A DNA stretch of 64,000 bases from an uncultured Poribacteria bacterium. GTDB lineage: Bacteria; Poribacteria; WGA-4E; WGA-3G. Under the pieces are notes generated by a model that saw only the letters and a program-made list of their open reading frames with translations, searched no databases and was not told the origin of the DNA. Numbering within the stretch: position 1 is the first letter of the stretch; every line of letters begins with the position of its first letter. The stretch is taken from the NCBI GenBank assembly GCA_951828515.1, contig OX639992.1:4690217-4754216 (forward strand), in the 5' to 3' direction. This document shows positions 60,515 through 64,000 of this stretch, one piece after another. Made by a program: the position numbers and the translations under genes.

Positions 60515-60964
60515 CTACCATTTCAAGTGTATACGGGCGTTGAGAATTTGCGAAATTTTAACAGAGATGTCCTTTCCATCAGACTGTGCTAAGACGACTT
60601 CTTCAGGACGTACCTCTACGACGGTGCCTTGTACTTGACGCTTATGTTCATTTTTTGAGGCGATTTCTATCCGAACGGTCCGCCCACAATTTCGCTGAAA
60701 ATCCTTAGCGGTTCGTAAAGGTCTGTCTATACCAGGCGAAGCCACTTCCAACTGAGCGTAGTTTGCTAAATGATCATGAACTTCTAAAATCGGACGTACG
60801 ACTTGGTTCACCGTTTGACAATCTGCCACCGAAAGCCCATCAGGTTTATGAATAAGGAGTCGCAGCGTTTTTGAATGTGTTTCAACATCCACAAGCTCAA
60901 TACCATCGAGGTCAAGCATCGGTGCTAACATCTCAATAATGGAGTTTTTCTCGTTTGTTGTCAT
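60515..60964 (-). CDS. rimP: ribosome maturation factor RimP
   Basis: A 149-residue 30S assembly factor. LDLDGIELVDVETHSKTLRLLIHKPDGLSVADCQTVNQVVRPILEVHD and YAQLEVASPGIDRPLRTAKDFQRNCGRTVRI are diagnostic. ATG 60964 gives the family length; the frame open to 61018 adds a hydrophobic stretch from AT-rich leader DNA and is rejected. It is the first gene of the nusA-infB cluster. Confidence 0.93.
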   Translation of the reverse strand: MTTNEKNSIIEMLAPMLDLDGIELVDVETHSKTLRLLIHKPDGLSVADCQTVNQVVRPILEVHDHLANYAQLEVASPGIDRPLRTAKDFQRNCGRTVRIEIASKNEHKRQVQGTVVEVRPEEVVLAQSDGKDISVKISQILNARIHLKW

Positions 60965-61018
60965 ACCTACAATATACAATATAATATAAAAATAAAAAAA
61001 CGCGATACTCCCAATCAT

Positions 61019-61659
61019 AAAGGTTCTTCGCGGTTTATATGATGTCGTAGTGCACAGTTGAAAAGAACAGGTAAATTGAGGACGAAAGCCTCACTCAAAT
61101 TCTAAGAACTGCGTTTTACGACCCGACCGATGCCGAAGCAACGGGGTATCAATTCTCGCCTATCCACCTCTATTGTTACATAATACCGTTGTGTAGAACT
61201 TACAGAAATCCGCAGATTTCCTGTCTAACTTCCTGTTTCAACGTCTACTGCCTCCGAATGAGGTCTTACATGGACTCCACAAGCGTTTTACTTCTCCTCG
61301 CAACTCGTGGCGAAGGGTTATAAGGTTAAGGATTTATAGAAGTTTTTACTGGAGTTGGGCTTATGATAAAGCCGCAGAGGTTAATTCCAGCCCACTTTTC
61401 TCTGTTGTTTTCTTCGGTTTTCTATAGAAAAATCGCTACTGCACATCAGCCCGTTTTCCTTTTTTACGCAAACCAATTGTATCAGTAAGCCCAATTCTGG
61501 AAATTCAAGGCGAATGTGTCTGAAAAAATTCGGTGACCTCGCCACTGGGCCTTGAAAAAAGCAAGATTCGTAAGAGTTATAATATAATTGTATCATATTC
61601 TGTGGTGGAAGTCAAATTAAATCCAAACTACCCACGCTTGTGTGTTCGGACAAAAGTAA
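61019..61659. other. 640-bp non-coding stretch with a decayed transposable element
   Basis: Nothing codes for a recognisable protein. The left part holds the TnpB-element remnant; the right part, 61350-61620, is AT-rich with one weak open frame that I do not accept. Divergent promoters for rimP (minus) and the YdjM-like gene (plus) should lie here. Confidence 0.55.
61127..61345 (-). mobile_element. remnant of a tnpB element (3' end and right-end hairpin)
   Basis: On the minus strand GCGAGGAGAAGTAAAACGCTTG and what follows match the end of tnpB and the right end of the intact element at 37.45-37.50 kb, with AAAACGCTTGTGGAGT identical and a decayed C-terminus (FATSCEEK, stop) against LAVGYTES, stop. 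A hairpin with TTCG loop lies at 61127-61144. Upstream coding sequence is lost. Confidence 0.6.
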
Positions 61660-61689
61660 TTTTCATTTCGATGATAGATATGCTATACT
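61660..61689 (+). promoter_or_regulatory. promoter giving a probably leaderless YdjM-like transcript
   Basis: TTTTCA (61660-61665), an 18-base spacer and TATACT (61684-61689). Transcription would begin at about 61696-61697, that is at the ATG itself, and no Shine-Dalgarno sequence precedes that ATG. Confidence 0.45.
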
Positions 61690-61696
61690 GTCTCCT

Positions 61697-62317
61697 ATGA
61701 GCATGTTTCGCGAACACTGGATCGGCGGGTTAGTCGTTTATAGTACTTTTTTCACCATCTCGCTTATCGCTACCTTCGCTGTTCCAATTCTTTATGATAC
61801 TGTGCCACAGGGGTGGAATCCTACCATTCCACCGGTGACAGACATTGTAAAAATCATCGGCTGTTTTGCTGTCGCAGTTCTGTTCGGATTGTGGCCAGAT
61901 GTTGATATTAAGAGCAAGAGTCAGAAAATATTTTATACCGTACTATTTGCGCTGAACGTAGGGCTAATCGTTTTTTTGCAAAAGTATCTGGAATCGGCAC
62001 TACTGGGTTTATTCGCGATGCTCCCAATTATGAGCAAACATCGCGGATGGACACATGCCAAAATTACAATGATTTTGCTCCCCAGCGTGTTTCTGTTAAT
62101 TCCGATTTATGCCGCATATTCAGAGTGGGCGACAGATGGCACTCTCATAGATTCATTCAATGCCTTAGGAAAGTGGGAAGGACTTATGGACACCGTCCAC
62201 AGCGGTTTCCCGTTCTATGTAGCGAGTTTCATCGGCTACGCGACGCATCTCCATTTGGATGGGATTTTACTCCGTTCCCGGAAAGCACAGCGACAGAGCG
62301 CGCGAACCAACCAATGA
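61697..62317 (+). CDS. YdjM-like membrane-bound metal-dependent hydrolase
   Basis: A 206-residue, about four- to five-helix membrane protein. LFGLWPDVDIKSKSQ and MSKHRGWTHAKIT are the metal-ligand motifs (Asp-x-Asp and His-Arg-Gly-x-Thr-His) of the YdjM/DUF457 group. GYATHLHLDGILL near the C-terminus carries a further His...His-x-Asp. The ATG at 61697 is preferred to 61640 because a -10 box lies between them. Its stop overlaps the start of the nucleotidyltransferase gene by four bases. Substrate unknown. Confidence 0.8.
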   Translation: MSMFREHWIGGLVVYSTFFTISLIATFAVPILYDTVPQGWNPTIPPVTDIVKIIGCFAVAVLFGLWPDVDIKSKSQKIFYTVLFALNVGLIVFLQKYLESALLGLFAMLPIMSKHRGWTHAKITMILLPSVFLLIPIYAAYSEWATDGTLIDSFNALGKWEGLMDTVHSGFPFYVASFIGYATHLHLDGILLRSRKAQRQSARTNQ

Positions 62318-63645
62318 ACGCAGCAACACAGACACTCCAAGAACTATTCGATCACCCGACTCTGCAGGCACTCATAACTTTCGCAAGAGGTCAAGGTGTG
62401 CAACTCTATCTCGTCGGTGGGAGTGTGAGGGATCTGCTCTTAGGACGCCAGACGACAGATATTGATTTTACGCTGGCTTCTGACGCAATTCAGTTTGCCA
62501 AAGCGTTTGCAGCCAATATCGGGGCAACCGCCATCGCCTTGGAAGAAAATCCGCCCACAGCCCGCGTGATTGTTAAGCAAGACAACGCCTCACAACCCTC
62601 GCAACTCAGCATGGATTTCGCACAATTTCGAGCAGCGTCGCTCGCTGACGACTTACGTTTACGGGACCTGACGATTAATGCCATGGCAATCGCGCTTGAA
62701 AATGTGGAGACGTTTACAAATAAGGCACGCAAACAGAACGCCTTTCAGATAATTGACCCATGCAATGGTATGAAAGACCTGGAAGCAGGCGTTCTCCGAT
62801 TTCCGAGCAAACAGGTGGTGATAGCAGATCCAGTTCGACTTCTACGGGTTTATAGGTTCGCCGCGCAGTTAGACTTCGAGATCTCCGAAAAAGCAATCGA
62901 TCGGGTAATAGCATATAGGTCGATGCTATCTGATGTAACGGCGGAACGATGTCGGGACGAACTGATGAAAATTTTTCGCGTTAAGAAAGCACACCCATAT
63001 TTACAACAGATGGATGCAGCAGGACTGCTCACACAGGTTGTTCCGAGTATCAAAGAGACTCGTCGGGCTTGGGTTTCACTTGAGACTTTCGAGAAAAGTC
63101 CTATTCCTGCATCCCTTCACGCTTATTGCAAGGAAATTAATCGCTATCTCCAAGAGGAAGTCAGTATAGAAATCAATAAACGCTCGCTAATCAAATTTAG
63201 CCTACTCTTGGGAGACAATTTGGGTGGTATTGGCGAACGTCTCCGATTCAGCCGAAAAGCCGTTCAGTTTATGGAACGTCTCATCTCAGGAAACAAGAAA
63301 CTTAAAAATATAATCCCACAATTGGAACAGAAACAGATAAATCGCTTCCTGAGAACTTATACGTCCGATTGGTGGGGTATCCTTCTATATTCAGCAGTGT
63401 TATCTCCGATTGACTCGGCAATTCTAAGGCAGATCGCTGATACTTACTATAAACACATTCTGCCGATCTACAAGCAGGGCAGACTGATCACGGGGAACGA
63501 TCTGATTCAGGAATTTCGTTTAAAAGAAGGGGAACAGATTGGAGATTTGTTAAAAGAGATTGAGGACCGTCAATTTGACGGTGAAATCCGGACCCGTGAA
63601 GAAGCATTTGCTGCCGTAGCGGCGTTAATTGAGAAGCACCCCTGA
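62314..63645 (+). CDS. CCA tRNA nucleotidyltransferase / poly(A) polymerase family protein
   Basis: A 443-residue class II nucleotidyltransferase. VQLYLVGGSVRDLLLGRQTTDIDFTL holds the GG motif (35-36) and the catalytic Asp49 and Asp51; ARVIVKQ, RDLTINAMAI, DPVRLLRVYRFAAQLDFEI and ERCRDELMKIF are the head-neck motifs of CCA-adding enzymes. The C-terminal body is longer than that of A-adding enzymes. Whether it adds CCA, only CC or A, or poly(A) cannot be fixed by sight. ATG 62314 overlaps the previous stop (ATGA); the frame open to 62047 is out of this gene. Confidence 0.88.
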   Translation: MNAATQTLQELFDHPTLQALITFARGQGVQLYLVGGSVRDLLLGRQTTDIDFTLASDAIQFAKAFAANIGATAIALEENPPTARVIVKQDNASQPSQLSMDFAQFRAASLADDLRLRDLTINAMAIALENVETFTNKARKQNAFQIIDPCNGMKDLEAGVLRFPSKQVVIADPVRLLRVYRFAAQLDFEISEKAIDRVIAYRSMLSDVTAERCRDELMKIFRVKKAHPYLQQMDAAGLLTQVVPSIKETRRAWVSLETFEKSPIPASLHAYCKEINRYLQEEVSIEINKRSLIKFSLLLGDNLGGIGERLRFSRKAVQFMERLISGNKKLKNIIPQLEQKQINRFLRTYTSDWWGILLYSAVLSPIDSAILRQIADTYYKHILPIYKQGRLITGNDLIQEFRLKEGEQIGDLLKEIEDRQFDGEIRTREEAFAAVAALIEKHP

Positions 63646-63672
63646 CTCGTCCGTTTCATCTCTTTTTCTGAA

Positions 63673-64000
63673 CTACAATTTCGTTTGGTGTTTTTGTAGC
63701 AACTTCGGAATCAAAGATAGCAAGAGCATAAGCACACCTGCTACTCCGAGATAAAGTAGCGTCTTCCAAATATTGCCCTCACCACTCACAAACGCACCAC
63801 CGAGTTGGACAAATACTGCTGTTCCCGGCAACATAAAGATAGCAGAGACAAGTACATACGTGGAGAACCGAATACTCGTTAGCCCATAGGCATAGTTTTG
63901 GAGGTTAAATGGGAAAATCGGGACCAAGCGTGTAAACATCAAGATACGCCATCCCTGTTCTTCGACCTGCTCATCTATTTTGCGGAATTGCGCATTGTCT
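63673..64000 (-). CDS. TVP38/TMEM64-family (VTT domain) membrane protein, C-terminal part
   Basis: A minus-strand frame open to the right edge; the visible 108 residues are the C-terminal end. EEQGWRILMFTRLVPIFPFNLQNYAYGLTSIRFSTYVLVSAIFMLPGTAVFVQLGG is the VTT/SNARE-associated (DedA-like) block with the reentrant-loop motif FTRLVPIFPFNLQNYAYGLT. Two further hydrophobic segments follow. These inner-membrane proteins are linked to lipid scrambling or undecaprenyl-phosphate handling in relatives. The start lies outside the window. Confidence 0.85.
   Translation of the reverse strand, partial: DNAQFRKIDEQVEEQGWRILMFTRLVPIFPFNLQNYAYGLTSIRFSTYVLVSAIFMLPGTAVFVQLGGAFVSGEGNIWKTLLYLGVAGVLMLLLSLIPKLLQKHQTKL

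Noticed and set aside
61381-61596. 71-codon minus-strand frame
   Set aside because: No recognisable motif or ribosome-binding site and located in decayed intergenic DNA.

Overview
The window reads as chromosome of an uncultured Gram-negative bacterium. An LptE-like lipoprotein, lipobox proteins and a LamG-like secreted protein imply an outer membrane, and the Gfo/Idh/MocA oxidoreductase, amidohydrolase, DUF5069 protein and abundant short palindromic intergenic repeats fit Candidatus Poribacteria or a relative. That placement is an inference from gene style, not from a marker gene. Almost everything lies on the minus strand; only the last two complete genes are on the plus strand. No rRNA, tRNA or CRISPR array was seen.

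Region 1 (1-17 kb) is an accessory, defence-rich region. From the left edge it holds the first 46 codons of a DUF1156-type DNA methylase, a small unknown gene, a TIR-like protein paired with a small membrane protein under its own promoter, a SNF2 helicase with a C-terminal DUF3883 domain, and a second 1089-aa SF2 helicase with a nuclease-like tail. A CopA copper ATPase follows, with the broken 3' end of a second P-type ATPase beside it. Next is a tightly coupled four-gene operon (11814-15245) built around a QatC/QueC-like enzyme and a QatB-like protein that starts Met-Gly-Thr-Ser, flanked by two PD-(D/E)XK-like proteins in place of the usual QatA ATPase and QatD TatD nuclease. I regard this as the best candidate for an undescribed defence system here. 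An intact IS630-type element (transposase by -1 frameshift) follows. The operon and IS lie between two copies of the 3' end of a Gfo/Idh/MocA gene.

Region 2 (18-36 kb) is a complex I locus in the order nuoA-B-C-D, VOC protein, small genes, nuoE-F-G-H-J-K-L, DUF5069, nuoM, NhaD-type antiporter, nuoN. nuoI is absent. Palindromic elements built of 7-bp units sit in several junctions, and one is translated as the C-terminus of NuoM.

Region 3 (36-50 kb) holds a secreted LamG-like protein, a PdxH whose start codon and ribosome-binding site come from an inserted TnpB element, the TrkH/TrkA potassium system, the glycine cleavage genes gcvT, gcvH and gcvP with two small genes between, an amidohydrolase without its N-terminal metal motif, and envelope lipoproteins.

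Region 4 (50-61 kb) is the conserved transcription, translation and RNA-processing cluster rimP-nusA-rnpM/ylxR-infB-DUF503-rbfA-nrnA-ribF-rpsO-pnp. truB is missing from its usual place. A clear promoter and structured leader precede rpsO, and a strong terminator follows pnp. Region 5 (61-64 kb) has a TnpB-element remnant, a YdjM-like membrane protein overlapping a CCA-adding-type nucleotidyltransferase, and a TVP38/TMEM64 protein that runs off the right edge.
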